NCBI GenBank assembly: GCA_964036155.1
Contig: OZ038423.1
Span: 51,971,249 to 52,035,248, forward strand
Direction: 5' to 3'
From: Diploscapter coronatus
Taxonomy: Eukaryota; Nematoda; Chromadorea; Rhabditida; Rhabditidae
DNA length: 64,000 bases
Shown here: positions 23,050 through 33,284 of the stretch, piece by piece
How positions within the stretch are numbered: position 1 is the first letter of the stretch
Layout of the letters: every line of letters starts with the position of its first letter
Made by a program: the position numbers and the translations under genes
The notes under the pieces: generated by a model
What the model was told of the DNA's origin: nothing
Database searches by the model: none
The model's input: the letters and a program-made list of their open reading frames with translations, nothing else

Positions 23050-24835
23050 TCATAAATTTGTAGAAGGTTCAACTAAATTTAATAATTTTTTGTCAATTGA
23101 AGAAATATTTTTAATAAACTCATTTATAAACCCACCATTTATGATTGTATTTTGTCGTTTCTTTCCTAATTTCGACAATATAAATTCGCGATATGGTTGA
23201 TTTGCAAACAATAGGAATAGTGATCCAAGAAATCCATGGTTACCAACGGCAAATACACACAAACGTGACATAACTAAAACTAGTTTGATATTCAAATTGA
23301 CAAGATAAAATTCAAAATCAAGTCGAATCTTACCTGGATTATATGAAATTGCACCGTAAGAAAATAATAATGGAGCTCCCATTAAAATAACTGGAACTGA
23401 TATCTAAATAATGCCTTTTGAATAATCAACTGAGACATTTCAGACTTGACCAACTAGCATCCATAGAAACTTTCGCTGAATTTTTAGAGTTGAAGCTGAT
23501 AATTTTGCATTTCGTCCGGTTAAATTTCTCAAAGTCAGGAGGAAAAATATCGCTATTGGCTGAAACTCAGTGAAGGTTATACTTTCTCTAACGGAATATC
23601 AATAACGAGATAAAGTTTTTATCTTGAAATATTTCAAGAAAGTTACCCTTTATCAATCTGAGTATTACAGAGCGAGCAAGAAGTTTGGAACCCAACGTCA
23701 AATTTCAACATCATGTTTGAACCCACTCTTCATGAACAAGTTATTTTGAAATTTTTGACACATGTGCAGGATTAAAATGTCTACAAATCTGCTAAGGTTC
23801 TTCGAGATTCTCTCGTGATGTATAATTTTGAACTTCCTTTTAAAATAATAATTGGTTCCAAACTTTTGCTTGGCAATGTACATCTGTCTTTGATATTCAA
23901 AATGGTAAATTTCATACCACGCCTGTTACCGTTGCTAGCACGGCAAAGGCTATGTGCGAAATGCAAATTCGACACACTCCCATCACTATCGTATTCCTAT
24001 CCCAAAGCAAGTCGAGCGGATCTTTCCATATGGCAGCCAATTCGAGTTTGGCTTTGTCCATATTCTCAGGTAGTTCATAATAATCAGCCAACAGTATAGG
24101 ATGAAATGAAAGGCAGAGAAGACATCCAAGTATGATTCTTTTCTTGTCTGACATCGTCGAGGTGCTGTCGGTGTGCGAGCAGGTGTAGCGAGTGTAGAAA
24201 AGAAGGATTATGGTTCCATTCACCCCTAAGGTATTCTGATGAGTATTTCAAGGACCAGAATAATTAAGAGAAAATAAATTGACCGCAATTTTTACACGCG
24301 AAAAATAACTTTCTTTGTAGATTACTATCCGATGATATTCCACTTATTCTAGGATTGATTTTGGCGACTATTTGAGATTATGTAATGCACATTTGCATTT
24401 TCGACCATTTGTGCATCATTTACTTTGTTTCAATTGATTATTTTCTGCCAATAATTTCATAGCGAATTATGTGTCTAGAGCTTACATTGAATTGTGCAGA
24501 TGGCAATCGCAGTTTGAAGAATTGTTGATACCCCCAGCCAACTAACAACTCCTGTTGGAAGCCCACCTAGACATTTCATTATTTTTAATGATTTACAAGG
24601 AACCCTTTAAATCGCACAATGATAAAATGACGGAATGTCGTATTAGCGAGCTAGAAGAGGGGGAAATTGTGTGAAACTAACATTCCCTTATTTTTATCAA
24701 ATAAACGAAAGCGTTGCGTCATTTCGTTATTTACAAACTGCCGATTTATGGCGATAGTTTTGAGACTTACCAATATAGGGAAAGAATAGTATCGGGGTGC
24801 CAAGAATCGTAATTTCAAAGTCAGCTAAACTGGCC
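23050..24835 (-). CDS. SRH-class serpentine chemoreceptor (N-terminus not found)
   Basis: This is a nematode G-protein-coupled receptor of the SRH type, expected in chemosensory neurons. Six exons join in phase: 24771-24835, 24486-24566, 23930-24225, 23451-23559, 23334-23396 and 23050-23273. Visible features in order are ADFEITILGTPILFFPYIGG and LPTGVVSWLGVSTILQ (second and third membrane segments), then FYTRYTCS, then IILGCLLCLSFHPILLADYY (fourth). After that come MDKAKLELAAIWKDP (extracellular loop), KIQRKFLWMLVVPVILMGAP (sixth) and VGNHGFLGSLFLLFANQPYR (seventh, with the typical HG...PYR end). The tail is basic, then Asn/Ile-rich. No exon for the first membrane segment was found upstream to 26000, so the gene may be broken at its 5' end or have a short exon that I missed. 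SRI/STR are the closest alternatives. Confidence 0.8.
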
Positions 24836-26453
24836 CTAAATTATACGCGTTGTCTCATATTCTCGAAATATCGCGACTTACAATACTTGATACTTTGCTA
24901 GGAGGAATTTATAATAGAACGACATGTTACGATGTGATTTATACAAGATGCAATATAATGCTAGCATATTTACTGGAAGCTGGCAAAGACCCAAAATATA
25001 CAGGTTCAAAGTGTAATAATATGTATCCATATGATGGACAGTTATGTTCGTCATGTCTAAAGTAAAGAAAGAATAAAATATTGCTTAAAGACTATGAAAT
25101 ATTGAAAATTTTAGTAGAATAAGTCATGCAGATAATGCTAAGTTTCTGACTTCTAAGTAAATGACTTTATATATTGTTGAGCAGATGTTCACAACTCATA
25201 AGCCAATATCGCAATCTATGCGAACTTAATGTTAATGATCTCGACATTTTGGCCCAAATTCTGTCCCCGACCAGACATTGACGCAAATGGTACGACGACT
25301 GTCAAGAAGCTCCTGTCTACAGCCATTGTGCCATTACCTGGAATCTCAGAAGAACCTTATCATGTCACGTCGGCATGATCACAACAGTACTTAAGGACTC
25401 GACTTTATTGTTATTTCATTCTTCTTTGCATATTGTTTAACGACAATAAAGGCTTTCTAACGAACTCCCAGCGCCCAAACACATCAATCTTCATAATCAA
25501 CGGGTTTTTAAAATCAAAATTCAAAAGGTGCATTTTTCAATTTCATAATCACGAAAATATACCTTTCTTCATGTAACTTTTAATTATCTTCTTTCAGAAC
25601 TAATGCATTTTCATAATCACAGCCAGGTGATTTGAATCGTGGCCAAAATTTGATCTAATGATATTTTAAATATGGATACCTGATTTCTGTGGTTCTAGAT
25701 TTTTCCGCACTCGATTCGACAAACTAAAACACAGTTTCAAAATGACTTTGTTGAGTATTTCATGTTATTTGAATACGTAAATATAAAATCGAGCGTCAAT
25801 AATGAAATTTTTATCACGCTTATTATTGTAATCTAATTCTTCTGGATAAAAATTTAGGCCTCAGCGAAAATTATGCCTATCCGAGTCAGTCTGGGCAGGT
25901 CGGTAATTGCTGTGAATTGTCTATCCGTATGCCGCTCCGCTCAGACTGACTCGGATAGGCATAATTTTCGCTGAGGAGTTATTATTTCCTCAACGCAATC
26001 TTATCTCACGATATCGCGAGTTTCCCATATTGTTTTTCATTCGAAGGCTTCAATTTATTAAAGTTGAACTGAAATAATTTAATAAGAATTATTCGTTTTA
26101 AAAATAATGGATATCTATGTCTTGTCGATTTTTTCATATTTATCTTCTTTTTTTAAATTCAGCCTATCTTCCGATCGAGATCAGAGAAAATATTGCTCGC
26201 CATTTCATTTGCAAAGTGTCCCATTAATCACAACAAGAGTGATAAGGAAGATAAGGTGCTTCACCAGCGATTTTGTATTTCTTCATCGGGGTGAAATATG
26301 CGCTACATTTTGAAAAAAATAATATTCGTCAGTCTTTACGATTTTATATGAAAAACAAGGACAACCGTGCATATAAATGGCGCATTTGATACTATCAGGT
26401 GACAGCATTCATTACTTGAGTTGCTTTATTTCTAGCTAAGTCAAATTTCAGAA
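24836..26453. other. Intergenic between chemoreceptor and CaaX-protein gene
   Basis: A plus-strand open frame at 24850-25065 encodes 71 residues with six cysteines toward its end (YNRTTCYDVIYTRCN, SKCNNMYPYDGQLCSSCLK) and stops just before AATAAA. It might be the 3' exon of an unseen gene. A second open stretch (about 25246-25390, plus) is unsupported. The perfect palindromic element at 25859-25976 also lies here. Otherwise the region is AT-rich. Confidence 0.4.
25859..25976. repeat. Young inverted-repeat element, perfect 35-bp arms
   Basis: The arms start CCTCAGCGAAAATTATGCCT and end with its exact complement AGGCATAATTTTCGCTGAGG. Each arm is 35 bases without mismatch, around a centre of about 48 bases. 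Perfect arms suggest recent insertion or conversion between arms. Confidence 0.85.
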
Positions 26454-27206
26454 ATGGATTCAAATGTAAGAATTATCGGTTATGTATCTATAAATTTACT
26501 ACGATATATTTATTATCTATTTACCGTAAAGCATATAATAGCAGTTCATGACTTTATTTTTTGTTTAATTTTCGATTTTTCAAACTCTCAAATCTTATCA
26601 CGTAGACATCATAATAGCTTCTAATACAAAATAAGTCGTTGTTAAATGCATCAAAGAACTAAAATATTTCTTGTGATGATTTGAGTTGGATACGAGATAG
26701 ATCTGACATTTCGGAGGGTGAGCTCTTATATTAGAGGGGATTTCACTACAGAGGGCTTTCATTATAGGTTTTACAGTATGTGATACTTATTAAAACTAAT
26801 TTAGGGTCCGAATAGGCCTCCTTTAGATGATGACCCTATTCTTAAAGTATATGGTCCATCTGTTGATCATAAGGTGATTGATGAAGACGGCCGAAAGGAA
26901 GAGGAATCAGAAATAAAAGCGGTTAGCGCTGAACTTGGTGGCGGTATTGCGAAGGCGTCAGTCGGTATTGGTATAAAAGCCGGCACTCAAGACAATGCGG
27001 ATGGGCTTGGATTTACTGCAGAAACAAAATTTGCCGAGGCAAGTTTTGGCCCGGCCAGTGCCAAACTTGGACTAGGAGTTTCGACCGGCATTCAAGCTGG
27101 AAACGGCAATTACGGTGCGAAAGTGCTTGGAACTGGATTACGTGTAGGCGAAGACGGGGTTGCTGTTAGTGTCTTAGGTTCTGAAGCCTCTTGTTGCATC
27201 ATGTAA
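26454..27206 (+). CDS. Small Gly/Ala-rich repeat protein with C-terminal CaaX box
   Basis: Two exons: 26454-26465 (MDSN) and about 26804-27206, giving about 138 residues. A TTTCAG acceptor lies two bases before the ATG, suggesting a trans-spliced mRNA. After an acidic N-terminus (PPLDDDPILKVYGP), the rest is made of alternating small and charged residues (AELGGGIAKASVGIGIKAG, AKLGLGVSTGIQAGN, GAKVLGTGLRVGEDG). This pattern suggests amphipathic beta strands, like a short beta-solenoid or barrel. The protein ends SEASCCIM. CCIM fits a CaaX prenylation signal with Met at the last place, which favours farnesylation, plus an extra cysteine. AATAAA overlaps the region right after the stop. I recognise no named family. 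The second exon carries nearly all the coding sequence. Confidence 0.75.
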
Positions 27207-27686
27207 ATAAAGCTCAAGTCAGGCTATCAGAAAGTAATTAAAATATGGCGAGTTACTCTCCATTTCTCACATTATTTTCTTCCAGTTAAATAAATATATG
27301 AAAATTATTGTGAGAGAAATTATGAATATGATCAGCTTCTCTGTTGTACAAGTGGAAATGTAAACTTCTTGTGTTTCGGAAATAAGTATAAAATAGATAC
27401 TATCGTTGACAACTGACGAGTTTATCGATTGATATAACACACGCACTTGGAAGATAAAATAAATTATTCTTTTATAACATCGCTCAGTATGCCGAATATT
27501 GTTTAATCAATATTTTCACATTCACTATCAGTCGCTTTAAGTCTCTTCACTCCTGCCATTCCACACTGATAAGTACAAATTCTCCTTTTGCTACATATTT
27601 CCATTTTGCCAACCTCTAAGGGTATATAGCCGAATATATGTAATTCCGATTTACTTTATTTACCCGTGTGTAGCGGCTTTCACACA
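27207..27686. other. Intergenic, AT-rich
   Basis: It holds the 3' UTR of the CaaX-box gene (a second AATAAA at about 27291) and the promoter of the Kelch gene. No further gene or repeat was seen. Confidence 0.5.
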
Positions 27687-30445
27687 ATGAACCAGCATCC
27701 TTCTCCTTTTTATTGTAAGTGATATTTTCAAAGAAAACTGAAAAATTAGTAGTCGATAAAAATAGCATGGATCAGGAAAGGGAGTAGTATTTTCACATAC
27801 TATTTCATGGTCTATGACTTTACTAGTACCGCTATTGCATCTTCAAGATATCTTTTAAATTATTTATATTAATTAAAAGGGGAATAAATGTTAAAATGTA
27901 AAAAATTGCAGCTTGTTTTAAAGTGTAATTTTTGTTTTGACAATAAGTTAGATGAATTTTAGTGTTCGTTAATCACGGACCTGGAAGAATATGCAGATAC
28001 AATCCTGATACACACCAAGTCGATACCATTGTCCAGCTTAGGCAGCGATTTGATCCGCCAGATATTGCAATTGCAATTCGAAAGGTTAGGGAAATATTGA
28101 AATTTGAAGTATTCGGTCGGAAATATCATAATTGAGAATGAAATTCCTTTGAGTTTAATTCATGATATTTGGCATTTCTCATTTCAAAATTGCTCAAAAA
28201 TATTCGAATTTACGTTCGAACTTTTACAAATTAAGGCGTATGGCATAACTGGGAGAAACGGTCAGCATTTCGAAGGGGTTGACCACGTGGATCAGATACA
28301 TCTGGAGAGTTAGTTATAAATAATTGCTTGCAGATAATGTAGAACATTATCTAGACCAAATAGCACCTAGGATCTGGCACACGGGGGCCTGTGTAGTTTA
28401 TTACAATGAAAGGTTGTTTTACATAGGCAGTTATGGCAACAACGGGGCGAGAGTTTTCGTATGTCTTTTTTTATTTTTAGAAGCATCAGAGCTAGGGAGC
28501 ATTTTCGTCAGACTGAAGTGAATATACCAAGTAGATCGCAAAACAGATTCATGGTTATGATGCGATAAACTTGTTCAAATTTTCTTGCAATTGGTTGGGT
28601 TGGCCAGAAGTGCAAAAATTGGGAAAAGAATATTAGAGGGGTAAATAGCAAGAAATATCGACAAAAGTCCTCCCTAGCTCTGAGTACCATAAATATTGAA
28701 TTATATCCATAAGCACTAAAATTAAGGTTTTTGATGGCGTGGATTGGCAAGATAATGGTCAAGCTCAATGGGATATCGATGAAAGATCGTACACCTCGCT
28801 TGTGCATACTGATGATAATTGGTTTTACGGTGTGCAAAATATACATATCTCCGATAATTTATACATCATTTTCACTCCTAATTATTACATTTTTTGACAT
28901 TAGTCTAATTTTCAAAACTAATGATACTAAATTAACGATAGAAAATGACAATAAATATAGGGCGACTTTGAAATTCGATAAATGCTATAACTTAATATCG
29001 AAAAATTCATCTTTACATTTTTCGCACCAAAATTTGTAATACGTTGTCACATATCATTGAAAGATTGTATTAGTTACGATTTCAGTAATTGATCCTGATG
29101 AGATGGGTGTATTTTGTTCGGATGCAGTTGAGTGGTCACAAGCTGTCGGCCATACGATCATGCCTCGTTATGGAGCTGCTGTTGCGTCGTTTCGGGGAAA
29201 AATCTACATAACTGGAGGAATGACTAGGTAAGTAGCATTTAAGATATTTATATTATTGAAATTATTCAAGTCCCACATTGATTATGAAAACAATCATTTG
29301 GAAAAGCTTGCGCGGTCGAAATTTTACGATAATTTGAAAAAAATGATAACTTTAACAACCTGAAAGACATGATCTCAAATCAGAGAACAATGTCGATTCA
29401 CTGCCAATTGATTTCGGGTGAAGAAGAAAATTTGAAATTATAGTAATTCCGAAATCCTGCAACATCCAGCCTCACACCTTGAAAATTTCCGTTCTTATAT
29501 TCCATGTACATCAATGAAAAACAACCTGATATCTATTTTACGCCCAAAATTTAAACATTTTTCTGTGCATAATTGTTGAAATGAGTAATTGTTTTCTAGG
29601 TTTCTAGGGATTCAACGAATAACTTGAGGGAGGTCTTTCGACCTTTTGTACCTGTGACCTTTCTTTGTAACATATTATTTTATTCCGCCTTGTAATCAAT
29701 TAGTTTGACAGTATGAAAACTACGTAATAAGGTGATTACTTGACACAAGAAGCGACATCGTGAAATGAAAACTTTTGACATTTCTATAGCAAATATTCAA
29801 GCATTCAAACCAATGCTGCGTTTTGAGTATGCTACATTTTCATCCAGTTTCCAAATGGTCAGTCACTCGTCATTCTTATTTAGAATCGTATAAAAATTGA
29901 CTCTTCGTTCGATTTACTTATGAATATCTATCAATTTTGGAGAATAATTCGAAGAAAGCACCGATATTGAAAATTCCTTTCAAAGCTAATCTGGAAGCAT
30001 TATGACATACGAAATAAAACGAGAAAAATAAAACTCACGACGTTAACTTGTTCAAACCCTAAACCTATTATGCATGTATCGATGTCACGATTTTTCCGAA
30101 TAGCCTCTTTCAGAGATGATTCCGGAGATCATCAAATTGATGAAACCACTGCTGCATGTGAAACATTCGAAAATGGCCAACCTATTACTGAGAAGGCTAC
30201 GATGATAGCCTCGCTGAATCACAAACGCTATTTTCACGCTCTTGTCGTGGTCAAGAATAGACTGTTCGCAATTGGAGGGTGAGCATGAAAAATTAAGGCT
30301 TATGGAAATTGAATTGAAATAATTCAGATATCGGAATGTCGGTGGTAATGATATCCCCGTTGATTTTTGCACGGAAATTGAGGAATACGATGTCGAAAAT
30401 AATAAATGGGAAGACATTGGACCTCCAAGAAACCAGAATGAATGA
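27687..30445 (+). CDS. Kelch-repeat protein
   Basis: Seven exons are proposed: 27687-27714, about 27962-28084, about 28234-28310, about 28334-28459, about 28728 on, about 29086-29227, about 30110-30279 and 30327-30445. Several hits to the Kelch blade pattern are visible: WHTGACVVYYNERLFYIGSY, PRYGAAVASFRGKIYITGG and KRYFHALVVVKNRLFAIGG. The last is followed by a TEIEEYDVENNKWEDIGP strand. These would form a beta-propeller used for protein binding. No BTB or BACK domain was found, so it is not a standard BTB-Kelch ligase adaptor. The fourth segment (VFDGVDWQDNGQAQWDIDER) reads to a stop at 28919 unless spliced, so that junction is uncertain. The ending ...NQNE is abrupt and lacks a full last blade, so the protein may be short or the 3' end may be missing. 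AATAAA lies at about 30714. Confidence 0.65.
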
Positions 30446-30965
30446 ATGAATACTGACCACGCAAAATAGTTCAGAAAGATTTGTACAGATTATAAAATTA
30501 ATGTTCAAGAGTCGTTTTTTCTGTAACTCTGCATTTTGGTAGTTTTGACAAAATTCAACATACTTTGACTAGTTTGTCATCAATAGCTGTGTCTAACTAG
30601 CTAATTTTAACCTGCGAAATCAGTTCATAAGTTATAGATTATGTCCGAATTGTTTGGTTCTATATTTTGAACGTCACTTTAATGTAATAATTTACTCGTC
30701 TGCAAGAATTCCAATAAAGTATGTGCTGATTATTCAATAAAATAACAAAATTATTCCATCAACATTTATCATCTTTCACAAAGCCACGACTTTGATTTCA
30801 TATTCCCCTTTCTCAAGGGGATTTCAAAAATTCATGAAAACTCATATTTGTTTTCGTGCACGGAAATCTTTAGTAAAAGGCGAAAGATTTTCTCGGTTAA
30901 ATGCACAAAAACGAGAGTGAAGTTACGGCCAACTCACTGATTCTATCATCGAATTTTGAGATATT

Positions 30966-31490
30966 GCAGCCAGGAATACTTTTCTATCTCCGTAGTATTA
31001 ACGAGTGTTTGGTGAGAGAACAAAAACTGCAAAGGAGACATTGTGATGGCGTGAGAGACGAAAAGATTTTGTTGTTAGGTCACAAAAGAAAGTGTTGGGC
31101 AAGACAATCTCCGCTATTACCGTTTCACTTTTTGAATTCGATTCAAGTGAAGCGACCAAGGCAGATAATCTGTATCCGAAGACACATCGAGCACTTTTCA
31201 ATGAGATATTGACTCCTGTTTCCCAGCTTCTCGCTCGAAAGTTCACGAAGATCGACAAAAACCCGTTCATGTGTATGAATCTACTCAGCAAGTTCGATTG
31301 AACTTTTCGATATGGTATATTTCAGAAACAAGTGAAGACCAAACTGCAAAGAAGGATTGGGATATCGATTTTCTAGCGCCTACCCGTTCCTATCAAGGCT
31401 CGCTTCTCTCATGGAATTACTTAAAACAAACTATTCGCAAACATTTCTTATCAGATAACTCCTCTATCAATCGGTAATTGTCGTGCATTT
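30966..31490 (+). pseudogene. Possible broken coding region
   Basis: Two open pieces look protein-like on the plus strand: one around 31080-31300 (KTISAITVSLFEFDSSEA, THRALFNEILTPVSQLLARK) and one around 31326-31480 (SEDQTAKKDWDIDFLAP, WNYLKQTIRKHFLS). Acceptor-like sites precede each, but no donor joins them in phase without a stop. The state could be a decayed gene, a missed exon or chance. I recognise no family. Confidence 0.25.
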
Positions 31491-31552
31491 CTGGTTTTAT
31501 TTAACATAAAGTCGTTCAATTCTTATACATTCTATTATGGCTCGTAATGGTC

Positions 31553-31831
31553 TATAGTCGATTCTGAGTAAGTGGATACTGCATACATTTTGCAACCTCG
31601 CTCGCTCAGGCTCTGCCTACTTTTCCTGCTGTGAATTGCGTTATCCCCATTTTCAATCGATTTTTCTTGACATTTTCGCGAAAATATCAAGAAAAATCGA
31701 AAAAAAACTGCGGAAATTACTTGAAAATGGAGGGAATGACGCAATTCAGCAGGACAGGAGAAGTGGGCGGAGCTTGAGCGAGCGAAGTTGCCAAATGTAT
31801 GCAGTATCCACTTACTCAGAATCGACTATAT
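31553..31831. repeat. MITE-like inverted repeat, about 280 bp
   Basis: The ends are TATAGTCGATTCTGAGTAAG and CTTACTCAGAATCGACTATA, perfect complements. The arms run about 125 bases inward (GTGGATACTGCATACA, CTCGCTCAGG, CTGCTGAATTGCGTYAT) with growing divergence. The centre holds a second short hairpin (ATTTTTCTTGACATTTTCGC). No coding capacity. Confidence 0.85.
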
Positions 31832-32412
31832 ATGGATTCTGTTTTAACATAAATAAAACTTGATTATAATAATCTCAGATTCCATATAGAAATGTTATTC
31901 AATAAAATATGAAATAATAACTTAATTTCAATGCACATTATACAGACAACTCTCGAAGACATCCAAAAGTGATAAAGGACAATTGTAACTGAAATAAATA
32001 TTTTAATTTAAAAACTCTGTAACCAACTCCAATATTTATTTCACAATAATCCTAATCCATTTTCTAGACTAGTTTATTGGCACACGCGATGATTGGGGTA
32101 TTAATAAATTCCTAATATTTATACAAGTATTGAAAGAGTTCGATTGTCTATTGTTAGTGAAGCAATAATATAAAATAATTAATTTGGATGCTGAATGTCG
32201 ACGTTCCAAATCATGATCAAAATATGAAAGAATATCTCCCTCCATGTGCCAATTTGATTACTTTCAAGTCATCGCTGATGTTTCATCTGCGTCAATGAAT
32301 ATCATTCCGAACTCAAATAACTAAAAACCAGCAAAAAACAGGTGATTATCTTGCAGAAATAGGAAAAATACAATTTGAATAACCAAAAAGTATCTCAAAT
32401 TGAGGGAGATAC

Positions 32413-32483
32413 GTGGTTCAAAAAGAGGGAGAGAAAGAAACGCATCCTTTTATTTTATTTCAAGTTATCGTTCATCGACAATA
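32413..32483 (+). repeat. TATTGTCGATGA family, half copy
   Basis: The sequence GGTTCAAAAAGAGGGAGAGA to CGTTCATCGACAATA matches the right arms of the elements at 21481-21830 and 53155-53533. A short mirrored word (ATCTCCCTCC near 32240) hints at a lost left arm. Confidence 0.6.
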
Positions 32484-33284
32484 GTCGTTATCGGAAATTT
32501 CCCTTGTAAGAGAATAACTTTATTAAAATTCAATTCAACAATATGGCATCAGTCGAACAGTTAGAAGAATGTATTTTTGAATCGTAAATGATTGTGATTC
32601 GAATAGAAAGAAAGTGCAATTTAAAAATTTGTATTCTTGTCACATTCATAATCATTCATGATTTAGCGATAAGTTTTAATAGGTTGCACATTTATATAGA
32701 CAGAAAGATGTAATAATTTCAAAATTTCGATATACCGTATTATATTTTATTCATTTTCAGAGTTATCAAAATTTTCTTCCATTTTTGAAGGTCAAAACCA
32801 ATCCAATACCATTTTCGCCCATTTCTATTATTGATCCAAAACTCAAGCTTCCTTTATTTTATCTTTTTCTTATCTTTGAAAACAAATTCTTAAAGACAAT
32901 ATTTTGATTAGCTGGATACGGTATATCAAAACTTTTGTAAATATCAATTACATAGTAGTTGAAAATGAATGACAAAATCTCACGGGATCAAGCTAATAAT
33001 GAGAAGAGAGCTAACACTAAAGTTGATCATTTTAAAACGCTTGGTCCTTTATCCTCTAGTCGTTCTATGCACTGTTCTTATTCGGCTGAAAATTGAACAC
33101 TTGAAAATATCAGAGCTTTGTCAAACTTTCACCTATCACCGACAATTCCTTCGTTATGTTCATAGATCTCTTTGCTTCTCTTCAGCATTTCGTATCCGCT
33201 GCTGCTGTCTCCAAAGTCGATTGTGGCAGGGGGAAGCTCGCTAAATTGGATCCTCATTTTGACTAATCATTTCTCGCTGGAATT

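Larger units (their letters stand above)
30446..33284. other. Intergenic with possible broken gene and repeats
   Basis: No intact gene is supported. Open pieces on the plus strand at about 30966-31490 are described separately. The inverted-repeat element at 31553-31831 and the half element at about 32413-32483 lie here. The rest is AT-rich. An open frame at 32969-33244 is hydrophobic and basic but has no splice or family support. Confidence 0.4.
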
